Source: [Clostridium] innocuum (lineage in GTDB: Bacteria > Bacillota_I > Bacilli_A > Erysipelotrichales > Erysipelotrichaceae). Taken from it: a stretch of 64,000 nt of DNA. Positions 16,566 to 25,586 of this stretch are shown here, in pieces. The position numbers and the translations under genes are program-made. Under the pieces are notes generated by a model, which was not told the DNA's origin, made no database searches, and worked only from the letters and a program-made list of their open reading frames with translations. Numbering within the stretch: the stretch's first letter is position 1; each line of letters starts with the position of its first letter. The DNA lies in NCBI GenBank assembly GCA_012317185.1, contig CP048838.1, positions 2,046,001 through 2,110,000 on the forward strand. Reading direction: 5' to 3'.

Positions 16566-17408
16566 ATGTTTGAAGAAACCAGAAAGTATACAGAGGAAAT
16601 CTATGTCAGTAAAGAGGAGCTGGCCCAAAGGCTTGAGCTAACAGGTGTCGTGCTGGATGCGGTCTGGAAGCAGGTGGAGGATTATCGTGCACTGCTTCGC
16701 CGCAGCTTCTGCTTTGACGATCTGCATGCGGATATTGTTATGACAAGGGCCCTGTGTGCAAAGCTGCAGCAAACTACAGAGCTGCTGTATCGCTGTCCAT
16801 TGCAGCGCCCCTTTTCTGCGGCTGTTCAAAAAAGCGTCCTGCTTGCAGGGAATTATCCGCATTGGCTGTATAAGGTAGGCGAGCTGTTGGCGCTTGCACC
16901 GCTGCCGCATGGACTTGTGACATTTCTGGAGCAGGAGGAGGAGCCGCTGTTGCTGCGTATCTTTTTTCTATCCATGTTTACAGGAGAGCGCGCCTATCTG
17001 GACTGCCTGCTGGTACATGAGCGCTGTCATGCACCGTTTACTTTTGCGATGGAGGAAAAGCAAAACAGAAAGACTGCAGGGGATCTGAGTGTACGCTTTC
17101 TGCATTTTCTGGAAGATATCCGCTTGCAAATCTCACGATCCATGCTATCATTAACGGAAACGGATGTCACCGCCTGTCAGACGATGCAGCTACAGGAGCT
17201 GCTGGAGCAGTATCCGATGCTCAGTGAACAGCAGCTGATGTTCTATGTCGATCATCGACAGCCATACCGCTATTACACCATACGGCAGTTTATGGAATAT
17301 GCTGGCGTGTGTAATGAAACAGCGCGCTGTGCCATGGAGCTTCTGGTGAAGCAGCACTGCTATCAGCGGCGGAAAATCGGTAAAAAATACGTATATTATA
17401 CGGTTTAG
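16566..17408 (+). CDS. Hypothetical protein with C-terminal winged-helix-like region
   Basis: I do not recognise this 280-aa protein. It is helical and Cys/His-rich, with no signal peptide. A conserved-looking core (LVHERCHAPFTFAMEE) sits near the middle. The last ~50 residues (YTIRQFMEYAGVCNETARC, then RRKIGKKYVYY) look like a winged helix of the type that ends Fic and similar proteins, but the Fic motif HPFxxGNGR is absent. GAGGTG is well placed before the ATG, and hemW follows after 9 bases, so the two form a unit. In Bacillus hemW is followed by hrcA, a winged-helix repressor; no hrcA is seen here. Confidence 0.7.
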   Translation: MFEETRKYTEEIYVSKEELAQRLELTGVVLDAVWKQVEDYRALLRRSFCFDDLHADIVMTRALCAKLQQTTELLYRCPLQRPFSAAVQKSVLLAGNYPHWLYKVGELLALAPLPHGLVTFLEQEEEPLLLRIFFLSMFTGERAYLDCLLVHERCHAPFTFAMEEKQNRKTAGDLSVRFLHFLEDIRLQISRSMLSLTETDVTACQTMQLQELLEQYPMLSEQQLMFYVDHRQPYRYYTIRQFMEYAGVCNETARCAMELLVKQHCYQRRKIGKKYVYYTV

Positions 17409-17417
17409 GAGGTTTGT

Positions 17418-18521
17418 ATGAAAGCTGTTTATGTCCATGTGCCCTTTTGCAGAGATATCTGCGCCTATTGTGATTTTACCCGGTGCCGCTATCATGCGGG
17501 ACTTGCGGACCAGTGGCTGATTGCTGTAAAGCGGGAGCTGCAGGAAAAGCTTGCGCAGGTTTCGGTAGAAACAGTGTATATCGGAGGTGGAACCCCGAGT
17601 GCATTAAACAGCAGACAGCTGGAGCAGCTGCTGAAGCTGCTCGCCCCATATACGACACAGGTACAGGAATATACGGTGGAAGCGAATGTGGAATCACTGG
17701 ATGAAGATAAAATGAAGCTGCTGAAGCGGTATGGCGTCAACCGTATTTCACTGGGCGTGCAAACTCTGCAGCCCGTCCTTCTGTCCATCATCGGGCGAAG
17801 GCATACAAGAGAAGAGGTGGTGGAGCGGATTCGGCAGCTGCACCAGTATGGTATTCATAATATATCCATTGATCTCATATATGGTCTTCCACAGCAGACG
17901 ATGGAGATGTGGCAGGACGATTTGCAGGACATTGTACAGCATTTTCAGATATCTCATATTTCGCTGTATGCCCTTACCATCGAGGAGCATTCTCAGTTCG
18001 GGCGTGACGGTGTAGAGAATATCGATGCGGATGTGGAAACGGATATGTATCTGTATGCAGTGTCCTATCTGAAAAAGCATGGCTTTATACAATATGAAAT
18101 CAGCAATTTCGCAAAGCCGAACGCAGCATCCCTGCACAATCAGATGTACTGGAACTATGAGGATTTCTGTGGAATCGGATGCGGTGCCAGCGGAAAGAGC
18201 GGACATATCCGCTATGATAACACCCGCAATCTGCATACCTATCTGCAAAAGGGCAGCTGTCCGGATATCATTGAGCTGAGCAGACAGGATGAAATGTTTG
18301 AGATGCTGATGATGGCGCTAAGGATGAAGAAGGGGATGAGTCTCTCTCTGTTTCGGGAACGCTTTGCGGCTGATTTTGAAACAATCTATTCTGCACCGCT
18401 TCAAAAGAATATCGCAAATGGCATGCTGCAAGTGAAGGATGATCATGTTCGTACAACGGAAGAGGGCATGCTGCTGCTCCATGATGTACTTGTTGATTTT
18501 TTATCGGAGGAAACGTTATGA
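17418..18521 (+). CDS. hemW: HemW-type radical SAM protein (coproporphyrinogen oxidase-like)
   Basis: Radical SAM protein of 367 aa with the CxxxCxxC cluster motif in HVPFCRDICAYCDF at the N-terminus. It also has YIGGGTPSALN and the ISLGVQTLQPVLLSIIGR block typical of the HemN/HemW family. The N-terminal cysteine and arm expected for true HemN are missing, so a heme chaperone (HemW) role is more likely. It follows lepA as in Bacillus. Its TGA overlaps the ATG of the next gene. Confidence 0.9.
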   Translation: MKAVYVHVPFCRDICAYCDFTRCRYHAGLADQWLIAVKRELQEKLAQVSVETVYIGGGTPSALNSRQLEQLLKLLAPYTTQVQEYTVEANVESLDEDKMKLLKRYGVNRISLGVQTLQPVLLSIIGRRHTREEVVERIRQLHQYGIHNISIDLIYGLPQQTMEMWQDDLQDIVQHFQISHISLYALTIEEHSQFGRDGVENIDADVETDMYLYAVSYLKKHGFIQYEISNFAKPNAASLHNQMYWNYEDFCGIGCGASGKSGHIRYDNTRNLHTYLQKGSCPDIIELSRQDEMFEMLMMALRMKKGMSLSLFRERFAADFETIYSAPLQKNIANGMLQVKDDHVRTTEEGMLLLHDVLVDFLSEETL

Positions 18522-19546
18522 AGGAAGCGGAACGCAAACGAAAAATACTCTACCATCAGCATCTGACCTCACGCTGTGATGCACAAACAGCTGCACGGGA
18601 TGTGTTGGCGCTGCAGGCGCAGTTTCTGCGGCATGCACAAATGTCACTGCGCCTCAGAACAAGGGATGATTCATGGAAGCAATGGGTCAAGCAGAGTGTG
18701 AAAACACGTGCCTTTCGCGGAACGCTGCATCTGCTGGATGCGGAAGACCGCCTGTTGATCACCTCGGCGCTGTGGAAGGATTATGAGCATCGCAAGTACT
18801 ATATGGCCCGCTATTATACACCGCAGGAGGAACAGCTTTTCTGCAATGCGATCCTTGATCTGCTGCAGCAGGGCATCTGCGGACGCCGCAAAATTTATAC
18901 AAGGCTGGTTGCGATGGGGCTGGATGAAAAGCTGTGTGAGCTGGCCTGCTCCAGCTGGGACGGCCTGTTTGCTGTCCTGAATATTCAGGGAAAGGTGATG
19001 TTTCAGCATGCGGCATCACGGGAATTTGCCTATGCTCCGATATCGCTGCGAAGCGATCTGGATGCCTGCCGCAAAGAGCTTGTATACCGGTATCTGAAGG
19101 GCTATGGTCCGGTAACGCTGCGGGATGCCTGTTATTTCTTCGGCTGGAAAAAGAAAGAGCTGGAGGCTGTATTGCAAAAGATCCATAATGTACAGATGAG
19201 TGATTGCAATGGATCTACCGTGTATGAGCTTCCTGAGGAAATCGACGCCTATCCCCGTATCCCCACCGCCGTGTTTCTCAGTGGCTTTGATCCGCTGATG
19301 CTGGGCTATGAAAAGCATGAAAACCCGTTTTTGCCGCAGCGCCATCTGCGCAGGGTGTTCAATCTGCAGGGAATCGTATATCCCTGCTTCCTGTATAAGG
19401 GAAATGTTGCAGGACGCTGGAAGCTGGAAAAGGAAACCCTGCAGCTACAGCCGTTTGAGGACTTTGATGCTCTGCAGAGGCAGCAGATCGAAAAAGCAGC
19501 GAAACGACTGCTTCAGCCTGCACGAATCATATGGGCGGATTTCTAA
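18518..19546 (+). CDS. AlkZ-like winged-helix DNA glycosylase family protein (HTH_42)
   Basis: A 342-aa protein of the family of tandem winged-helix DNA glycosylases (AlkZ/AlkX/YcaQ type, Pfam HTH_42). The diagnostic QxQ motif is present near residue 30 in ALQAQFLRHAQMSL; AlkX-type enzymes that unhook interstrand crosslinks carry QxQ, the others QxD. The late block FLSGFDPLMLGY is also typical. It overlaps hemW by 4 bases and precedes rpsO. Base-excision repair of alkylated or crosslinked DNA is inferred from the family. Confidence 0.8.
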   Translation: MKEAERKRKILYHQHLTSRCDAQTAARDVLALQAQFLRHAQMSLRLRTRDDSWKQWVKQSVKTRAFRGTLHLLDAEDRLLITSALWKDYEHRKYYMARYYTPQEEQLFCNAILDLLQQGICGRRKIYTRLVAMGLDEKLCELACSSWDGLFAVLNIQGKVMFQHAASREFAYAPISLRSDLDACRKELVYRYLKGYGPVTLRDACYFFGWKKKELEAVLQKIHNVQMSDCNGSTVYELPEEIDAYPRIPTAVFLSGFDPLMLGYEKHENPFLPQRHLRRVFNLQGIVYPCFLYKGNVAGRWKLEKETLQLQPFEDFDALQRQQIEKAAKRLLQPARIIWADF

Positions 19547-19553
19547 AAAATGC

Positions 19554-19582
19554 TTGCATCCAAGCAGTAACTGTGCTATGAT
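19554..19582 (+). promoter_or_regulatory. Sigma-A promoter of rpsO
   Basis: TTGCAT (19554-19559) and TATGAT (19577-19582) with a 17-base spacer. Confidence 0.8.
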
Positions 19583-19588
19583 AGCAAA

Positions 19589-19668
19589 GGTTTTATACTT
19601 GGTCTACGCGCAATATTCCTCAGCGGTTCACTCAGTATGGAACGAATAAGAAAACAGGAGGAAAGAAC
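19589..19668 (+). ncRNA. rpsO leader, candidate S15 autoregulatory RNA
   Basis: About 80 untranslated bases precede rpsO. GTTC (about 19627) and GAAC (about 19641) can pair around a 10-base loop next to GCGC and CCTCAGCGG sequences. Ribosomal protein S15 leaders are known in many Firmicutes. I could not confirm a specific class. Confidence 0.4.
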
Positions 19669-19935
19669 ATGTTATTAAAAAGCGAAAAACAGGCGATTAT
19701 GAAAGAGTATGCACGTTTCGAAGGAGACACAGGCTCTCCGGAGGTACAGGTAGCTGTATTGACTTACAGAATCAACCAGCTGACGGAGCACTTCAAGGAG
19801 CACAAGCACGATTACCACTCTCAGCGTGGTCTGATGAAGATGGTTGGTCGTCGTAGAAACCTGCTGGCATACCTGAAGAATAAAGATCTGAACCGTTACA
19901 AGGAACTGATTTCTCGTTTAGGACTGCGGAAGTAG
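19669..19935 (+). CDS. rpsO: 30S ribosomal protein S15
   Basis: An 88-aa ribosomal protein binding 16S rRNA early in assembly. The blocks TGSPEVQVAVLTYRINQLT and DYHSQRGLMKMVGRRRNLL are diagnostic. AGGAGG is well placed. rpsO is followed by a terminator and pnp, the usual rpsO-pnp order. Confidence 0.98.
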   Translation: MLLKSEKQAIMKEYARFEGDTGSPEVQVAVLTYRINQLTEHFKEHKHDYHSQRGLMKMVGRRRNLLAYLKNKDLNRYKELISRLGLRK

Positions 19936-19936
19936 T

Positions 19937-19966
19937 AAAAAAGCTCGAAAAGAGCTTTTTTTCTTT
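19937..19966 (+). terminator. Intrinsic terminator between rpsO and pnp
   Basis: AAGCTC (19941-19946) and GAGCTT (19952-19957), extended by A-T pairs, with a T-run after. Confidence 0.85.
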
Positions 19967-20023
19967 TATTGGCTTTTAAAATATGATATCATGGTAAAGA
20001 TAAGAAAAATAGAGGTGAAGAAC

Positions 20024-22201
20024 GTGGCGAAACAGGTATTTCGTTTAGATTTCTGTGGGCGTGGGCTCACAGTGGAAACTGGTGAAGTGGCAAAACAGGC
20101 AGGTGGAGCTGTCCTGGTCAGATATGATGACACCGTTGTATTATCAACAGCTACAGCCAGCAAGCAGGCGAAGGAAGGCATTGATTTCTTTCCGCTGACC
20201 GTTTTATTTGAAGAAAAGCTGTATTCAGTTGGTAAGATTCCCGGTGGATTTTTACGCAGAGAGGGAAGACCGAGCGAGCATGCGACGCTGACGGCCCGTA
20301 TGATTGACCGTCCGATCCGTCCGTTGTTTGCGGACGGCTTCCGCAATGAGGTACAGGTTGTGAATACGGTATTATCCGTAGATCAGGACTGTACACCGGA
20401 AATGACCGCAATGTTTGGGGCATCCCTGGCACTGTGCGTTTCCGACATCCCGTTCAACGGTCCGATTGCCGGTGTAATGGTAGGACGCGTGGATGGCGAA
20501 TACATCATCAACCCGACTCCGGAGCAGCTGGAGAAGAGTGATATCAACCTGACGGTTGCCGGTACAAAGTATGCCGTAAATATGGTAGAGTCCGGTGCGA
20601 AGGAAGTTAGCGAGGAAGCAATGCTGGGTGCTATCATGTTCGGTCATGAGCACATTAAGCAGCTGGTTGCCTTTCAGGAGGAAATCGCAGCAGCCGTTGG
20701 AAAAGAAAAGATGGAGGTTAAGCTGTATACCGTGGACGAGGACATCGACCGCGAGGTACGTGCACAGTTTGAACAGGCAATCCGTGATGCGGTATCCATC
20801 GAAAAGAAGCTGGAACGCTATGGCAAAATTGACGAGCTGACAGAGGAAGCTGTCGCTGTTTTTGATGCTAAGGAATATGAAAACGAAGCCGCAAAGGCAA
20901 AGGTGCTCAAGCAGGTAAAACAGATCTGCCACAGTATTGAGGCAGACGAGGTCCGCCGCTTGATCATTGAAGATAAAGTGCGTCCGGACGGTCGTAAGAT
21001 TGATGAAATCCGTCCGCTGGATTCCCAGGTTGACATCCTGCCAAGAGCACACGGCAGTGCGCTGTTTACCCGTGGGGAAACACAGGTGTTAAGCGTTACG
21101 ACGCTGGGACCGATGAATGACAATCAGATTATCGATGATTTAACGGAAGTGGAAACAAAACGCTTCATGCATCACTATAACTTCCCGCCGTATTCCGTAG
21201 GGGAAACAGGACGTATGGGAAGTCCCGGCCGTCGTGAGATCGGTCATGGTGCACTGGGTGAGCGTGCACTGTCCCAGGTACTGCCGAGTGTTGAGGATTT
21301 CCCTTACACAATCCGTACGGTTGCCGAGGTAACCGAATCCAACGGTTCCTCCTCTCAGGCATCCATCTGTGCCGGAACCATGTCTTTGATGGCAGCCGGT
21401 GTTCCAATCAAGGCGCCGGTGGCTGGTATTGCCATGGGTCTGATCATGGATGAGGAAAATGGAAAGTATACCGTACTGACGGATATTCAGGGTATGGAGG
21501 ATCACTTCGGTGATATGGACTTTAAGGTTGCCGGTACAAGCAAGGGTATCACGGCACTGCAGATGGATATCAAGGTGACAGGAATCACCAGAGAAGTATT
21601 TGAAGAAGCTCTGGCACAGGCGAAGGTTGCCCGTGCGCAGATTCTGGAAAATATGATGGCAGCCATCAGCGAACCGAGAGAAGATGTCGGAACCTATGCT
21701 CCGAAGATCGAGCAGTTCTATATCGATCCGGAAAAGATTCGTGAGGTTATCGGGCCAAACGGCAAGATGATCAACAAGATCATTGAGGCGAGCGATGATG
21801 TTAAAATCGATATTGAGGACGACGGACATGTGGTCATTTACCATATGGATCGTGCGGCAATCAATCATGCAGCGGATATGATCCGTGATATCGTACGGGA
21901 AGCCAAGGTCGGCGATATTTACGAGGGCAAGGTTGTCCGTATTGAAAAATTCGGTGCCTTTGTTAATCTGTTCCCGGGGACGGATGGACTGCTGCACATT
22001 TCCAAAATCAATCATGAGCGTGTCAACAAGGTGGAGGATGTATTAAACATCGGGGATACCGTTCGTGTCAAGGTTACGGAAATCGATGACCGCGGCCGTG
22101 TGAATGTCAGCGCCAAGGCACTGCTTCCTAGACCAAGAACGGAAAAGAAGGAAGAGGATGCGAAGCCTGCAGCTGCTGCGGAGGATAACAAAGAAGCATA
22201 A
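20024..22201 (+). CDS. pnp: Polyribonucleotide nucleotidyltransferase (GTG start)
   Basis: Phosphorolytic 3'-5' exoribonuclease of the RNA degradosome. Two RNase PH domains are visible (LTVETGEVAKQAGGAV early; GETQVLSVTTLGP and DFPYTIRTVAEVTESNGSS later), then a KH domain and an S1 domain (GKVVRIEKFGAFVNLFPG). The tail is acidic/alanine-rich. I choose GTG 20024 (725 aa) because AGAGGTG lies just before it and family members start here; ATG 19991 adds 11 residues without a good site. A terminator-like hairpin follows. Confidence 0.95.
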   Translation: MAKQVFRLDFCGRGLTVETGEVAKQAGGAVLVRYDDTVVLSTATASKQAKEGIDFFPLTVLFEEKLYSVGKIPGGFLRREGRPSEHATLTARMIDRPIRPLFADGFRNEVQVVNTVLSVDQDCTPEMTAMFGASLALCVSDIPFNGPIAGVMVGRVDGEYIINPTPEQLEKSDINLTVAGTKYAVNMVESGAKEVSEEAMLGAIMFGHEHIKQLVAFQEEIAAAVGKEKMEVKLYTVDEDIDREVRAQFEQAIRDAVSIEKKLERYGKIDELTEEAVAVFDAKEYENEAAKAKVLKQVKQICHSIEADEVRRLIIEDKVRPDGRKIDEIRPLDSQVDILPRAHGSALFTRGETQVLSVTTLGPMNDNQIIDDLTEVETKRFMHHYNFPPYSVGETGRMGSPGRREIGHGALGERALSQVLPSVEDFPYTIRTVAEVTESNGSSSQASICAGTMSLMAAGVPIKAPVAGIAMGLIMDEENGKYTVLTDIQGMEDHFGDMDFKVAGTSKGITALQMDIKVTGITREVFEEALAQAKVARAQILENMMAAISEPREDVGTYAPKIEQFYIDPEKIREVIGPNGKMINKIIEASDDVKIDIEDDGHVVIYHMDRAAINHAADMIRDIVREAKVGDIYEGKVVRIEKFGAFVNLFPGTDGLLHISKINHERVNKVEDVLNIGDTVRVKVTEIDDRGRVNVSAKALLPRPRTEKKEEDAKPAAAAEDNKEA

Positions 22202-22210
22202 AATCATTAC

Positions 22211-22243
22211 GGAGGCAATCCAGACGGACTGCCTCTTTTCTTA
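22211..22243 (+). terminator. Intrinsic terminator after pnp
   Basis: GAGGCAATCC pairs with GGACTGCCTC with one mismatch across AGAC, followed by TTTTCTT. Confidence 0.7.
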
Positions 22244-22366
22244 TAAAATCACGAACGGTTTTTTCATACCTTGACCTTTTTAAACTGTTGGAATTTTTCT
22301 GGATTGCGGCGCTCGAAACTTTTATGAAAATTTATGAAAATAATCATAGGTATTCACATTCCTTTG

Positions 22367-22375
22367 TGGTAGAAT
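22367..22375 (+). promoter_or_regulatory. Extended -10 candidate for the pepV operon
   Basis: TGG followed by TAGAAT (22370-22375), about 20 bases before the pepV ATG. Upstream is a tandem repeat of TTTATGAAAA at 22321-22340. Confidence 0.45.
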
Positions 22376-22395
22376 ATATGCATGAGGTGAATCGA

Positions 22396-23787
22396 ATGAA
22401 CTGGTTAACGGAATTGGAAACGTACAAGGATGCGTTTATCCAAGACCTGAGAGGTCTGATTGCCATTCCTTCTGTGCGGGATGACAAAACAAAGACAGCC
22501 AATGCACCGTTTGGGGCAGGCTGTAGAAAAGCACTGGATTATATGCTGGAACTTGGGAAAAGAGAAGGCTTTCAGATAAAGGATTACGACGGCTATGCCG
22601 GTGTGATTGCATATGGGGAAGGGGAAGAAAGCGTCGGTGTGCTGGCGCATTTGGACATTGTGCCGATCGGTGAAGGCTGGAGCAGAGATCCCTTTGGCGG
22701 TGACATCGTGAACGGCTACATGTTCGGACGCGGAACACTGGATGATAAAGGCCCTGCCATGGCCGGCTTTTATGCGCTTAAAATGCTGAAGGATAAGGGA
22801 ATCAAGCTGAACCGCAAGGTCATGCTGATTCTGGGCTGTGATGAAGAAAGCGGCATGGAGTGCATGAATTACTATACAAAGCATGGTGAGCTTCCTACCC
22901 TGGGCTTTACACCGGATGCGGATTTCCCGGTTATCTATGGGGAAAAGGGCGGCTTGCATGTGGAACTGAGCGGAACGTGTGATACCGTAATTACAAGTAT
23001 GCATGCGGGAGAGCGCAGCAATATCGTAATCGGACAGGCAAGTGCCCAGGTTAGGGACTGGAAGGAAGACTATCTGGATGCCTTTCTGTACTATTTACGG
23101 GCCTTTGATTTAAAAGGAAGCGTGGAAACTCTGGACAATGAGAGTGCTGTTCTGCATATGGAAGGGGTCTTTGCACATGCGGCTATGCCATACAACGGTG
23201 TAAATGCGGCATTGCATCTGTTAAACTTCATTGGCTGTACCTATGGTGATAAATTTGCACACGATACCTATACCATGCTGAAGGACTGGCAGGGAAAACC
23301 GCTGGGCATCGATATAGATGGTGCCTACATGGGCTTTTTGACCATGAATACCGGTATTGTAAACATTGAACATAACGAGGCAAGCATTGTTATTGACATC
23401 CGCTATCCAAACGATGCAGATCCAAAGCGCATCATGAAGGGCTTTACCGATACGGCGAAGAAGCTTGATTACGCACTGGATGTAACGCTGAAGAAAAACA
23501 CGAAGCCGCTGTTTGTGGATCCGGATTCAAAGCTGGTCCAGACCTTGAGCAGTGTCTATCGGGATTACACCCATGATACCTTTACGCCGAATATGACAAT
23601 CGGCGGTGGAACATATGCAAAGAAATTTGATAATTTTGTAGCATTTGGTCCAGAATTACCAAATAGGGAGCAGCCAAAGGATATGTTTATCGGCGGCTGC
23701 CACCAGAAGGATGAGGCAATACGGGTGGAAGATTTGTTAAGAGCGGTTGCCATCTATACCGCTGCCGTAGAGCAGCTTGCGAAATAA
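22396..23787 (+). CDS. pepV: Dipeptidase PepV family (M20)
   Basis: Zinc dipeptidase of the M20 family, 463 aa, cleaving dipeptides in the cytoplasm. Metal-site motifs are visible: LAHLDIVPIGEGW, GRGTLDDKGP and LGCDEESGMECM, plus a late HQKDE. I take ATG 22396 with GAGGTG 7 bases before; the frame is open upstream without a site. It heads a long unit with trmB, a thioredoxin, an unknown protein and murC. Confidence 0.93.
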   Translation: MNWLTELETYKDAFIQDLRGLIAIPSVRDDKTKTANAPFGAGCRKALDYMLELGKREGFQIKDYDGYAGVIAYGEGEESVGVLAHLDIVPIGEGWSRDPFGGDIVNGYMFGRGTLDDKGPAMAGFYALKMLKDKGIKLNRKVMLILGCDEESGMECMNYYTKHGELPTLGFTPDADFPVIYGEKGGLHVELSGTCDTVITSMHAGERSNIVIGQASAQVRDWKEDYLDAFLYYLRAFDLKGSVETLDNESAVLHMEGVFAHAAMPYNGVNAALHLLNFIGCTYGDKFAHDTYTMLKDWQGKPLGIDIDGAYMGFLTMNTGIVNIEHNEASIVIDIRYPNDADPKRIMKGFTDTAKKLDYALDVTLKKNTKPLFVDPDSKLVQTLSSVYRDYTHDTFTPNMTIGGGTYAKKFDNFVAFGPELPNREQPKDMFIGGCHQKDEAIRVEDLLRAVAIYTAAVEQLAK

Positions 23788-23805
23788 TATGAGGAGTAAA
23801 CGAAT

Positions 23806-24477
23806 ATGAGAATGCGAAAACTGCCCTGGGCCCAGGATTTTCTGAAAGAGCAGGAGGTTGTGGTTCCAGATGCGTCGGCACTTGCCGGAGCCTGGAAGCA
23901 GACCCTGAAGCGAGCAGAGCTGCATGTGGAAATCGGAACCGGCAAGGGGGATTACTGGGTGCAGATGGCACAGAAGTATCCGGATATTGCATGGGTCGGC
24001 GTTGAAAAAAACATCAATGTGGCTGCCCTGGCTGTACGCAAGTATACCCAGCTGGAACAGCAGCCGGACAACATGCTGTATATTCAGGGAGATGCCGAGG
24101 TGATCGACACCTGGTTTGCACAGGGAGAGGTCGATGTGATCCATTTGAATTTTTCCGATCCCTGGCCGAAAAAGCGCGCCCATAAAAAGCGCTTGTCCAA
24201 TCATGCCTTCATTGCGCGCTATGCACACATTCTGAAGCCGGATGGCGAAATTCAGATGAAAACGGACAACAGTGCTCTGTTTGAATATTCGCTCATGGAA
24301 TTTCAGGAGGAGGGCTGGCGGCTGAAGGAAGTCAGCGTTGACTATCGCCGCGAGGAGCATGCAGAGGATGTCATAACGGAATACGAACGGCGTTTTCTGG
24401 AAAAGGGACAACCGATCTATCGGGCGGTTTTTGTGAAGAACGGTAAGGAAAAGGATGCACCTTTCCCTGAGAAATAG
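23806..24477 (+). CDS. trmB: tRNA (guanine-N7)-methyltransferase
   Basis: SAM-dependent enzyme modifying G46 of tRNAs. The 223-aa protein has the SAM-binding motif VEIGTGKGDYWVQMA and the family signature NFSDPWPKKRAHKKRL. GAGGAG lies 10 bases before the ATG. It is 18 bases after pepV and 28 before the thioredoxin gene. In Bacillus trmB (ytmP neighbourhood) is near pepV-like and thioredoxin-like genes, consistent with old synteny. Confidence 0.96.
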   Translation: MRMRKLPWAQDFLKEQEVVVPDASALAGAWKQTLKRAELHVEIGTGKGDYWVQMAQKYPDIAWVGVEKNINVAALAVRKYTQLEQQPDNMLYIQGDAEVIDTWFAQGEVDVIHLNFSDPWPKKRAHKKRLSNHAFIARYAHILKPDGEIQMKTDNSALFEYSLMEFQEEGWRLKEVSVDYRREEHAEDVITEYERRFLEKGQPIYRAVFVKNGKEKDAPFPEK

Positions 24478-24505
24478 GATAGAATACTAAAAAAGGAGCG
24501 ATACG

Positions 24506-24835
24506 ATGAAAGAATATATGACTGCAATACATTCCATGGAGGAATTTCAGGAGGCTGCCGCTAAAGGCGGTGTCAGCGTTTTTACATTTTCTGCGAACTG
24601 GTGTCCGGACTGCCGCTTTATTGAGCCGTTTATGCCGAAGCTGGTAGAGGCATTCAGCGACTACACGTTTTATTATGTGGACCGCGATGAAAATATCGAT
24701 ATCTGTCAGGCACTGATGGTAATGGGGATTCCAAGCTTTGTTGCCTACAAGGACGGTAAGGAAAGCGGCCGCTTTGTTTCCAAGCTGAGAAAAACTGAAA
24801 AAGAGATCAACGACTTTCTGGCTGCCCAGAAATAG
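24506..24835 (+). CDS. Thioredoxin-like protein
   Basis: A 109-aa thioredoxin-fold protein with the active-site motif WCPDC in TFSANWCPDCRFIEPF (Cys about 33 and 36) and the cis-Pro in MGIPSFVAYKDG. No signal peptide, so cytoplasmic. CPDC instead of CGPC suggests a specialised disulfide reductase such as the YtpP-type thioredoxins found next to these genes in Bacillus. AAAAAGGAGCG precedes the ATG. Confidence 0.9.
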   Translation: MKEYMTAIHSMEEFQEAAAKGGVSVFTFSANWCPDCRFIEPFMPKLVEAFSDYTFYYVDRDENIDICQALMVMGIPSFVAYKDGKESGRFVSKLRKTEKEINDFLAAQK

Positions 24836-24852
24836 CGAAAGGACGATGATGT

Positions 24853-25572
24853 ATGTCAGTATTTAAAAAACTTGCAGGCCTTCTGTTTGAAGAAGCGGAT
24901 GCCGAGGTTCTGGCAGAGGATGAACTGCAACCGATTGAAATCAATGAAAAGCAAAAGAAAGCAACGGCTTCTCCTGTCGTAGAGGAAGAAAAAACGCATG
25001 TGCAGATGGAGTCTTATTTCAATCCGCATGCAGCCGCAGCGAAGGAGCCGAAAAAGGAAGAAAAGAAGTTTGTGACCATTGATCTGGAGGAAAAGCCGAA
25101 GGAGAAGGAAAAGGAAGCAATCGTTTTGAGTGAGGAGCCGTTGCGTGTGAAGAAGCCTGTGAAGCGCGAGGAGAAAAAGGAGTTTGAGTTTTCTCCAGTC
25201 ATATCTCCGATTTTCGGTTCCAGTGAAGAGGAAAGCAAGCCGAAAAAGAAAAGTGCAGCCCCACTGCCGCAGCGCTCAAAGAAAAAAAATCCTTTAGGAA
25301 CCATTATCTCACCATACTACGGTGTCGGCGAGCTGGAGGAATTTGAGGCAAAGGCACAGGAAAAAATCGAAGAAAAAGAAAAGCTGAAAAAGGAAGAGCT
25401 TCCACAGCAGGAGGTTGAAAAATACGACCTGGAGGAAGAAATCAACAGCGTTCCGCTTGAGGATATGATCGAGAAAACACCAGGTGAGGACGGCGATGAT
25501 CTGATGCAGATTTCTCTGTTTGGAGAATCTACACCGATCAGCAGCGTTGATGATGCAAGCGATAAAGAGTAA
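24853..25572 (+). CDS. Disordered charged protein with repeated ISPxxG motifs
   Basis: I do not recognise a domain. The 239-aa protein begins with an amphipathic helix (SVFKKLAGLLFEEAD) that could bind membrane. The rest is very rich in Glu and Lys and probably disordered. Two short hydrophobic motifs stand out: VISPIFG at residues 116-122 and IISPYYG at 151-157. The C-terminus carries a hydrophobic patch (LMQISLFGEST). It is 15 bases upstream of murC and in the same unit. The layout is that of an adaptor or scaffold protein; envelope or division role is a guess from position. Confidence 0.75.
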   Translation: MSVFKKLAGLLFEEADAEVLAEDELQPIEINEKQKKATASPVVEEEKTHVQMESYFNPHAAAAKEPKKEEKKFVTIDLEEKPKEKEKEAIVLSEEPLRVKKPVKREEKKEFEFSPVISPIFGSSEEESKPKKKSAAPLPQRSKKKNPLGTIISPYYGVGELEEFEAKAQEKIEEKEKLKKEELPQQEVEKYDLEEEINSVPLEDMIEKTPGEDGDDLMQISLFGESTPISSVDDASDKE

Positions 25573-25586
25573 AAGAGGTGTTTCTT

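Noticed and set aside
21140..22015. 291-codon minus-strand frame inside pnp
   Set aside because: Antisense shadow of the highly conserved pnp gene; no start signals.
22321..22341. Tandem TTTATGAAAA repeat before pepV
   Set aside because: Only two copies in AT-rich promoter DNA; could be chance.
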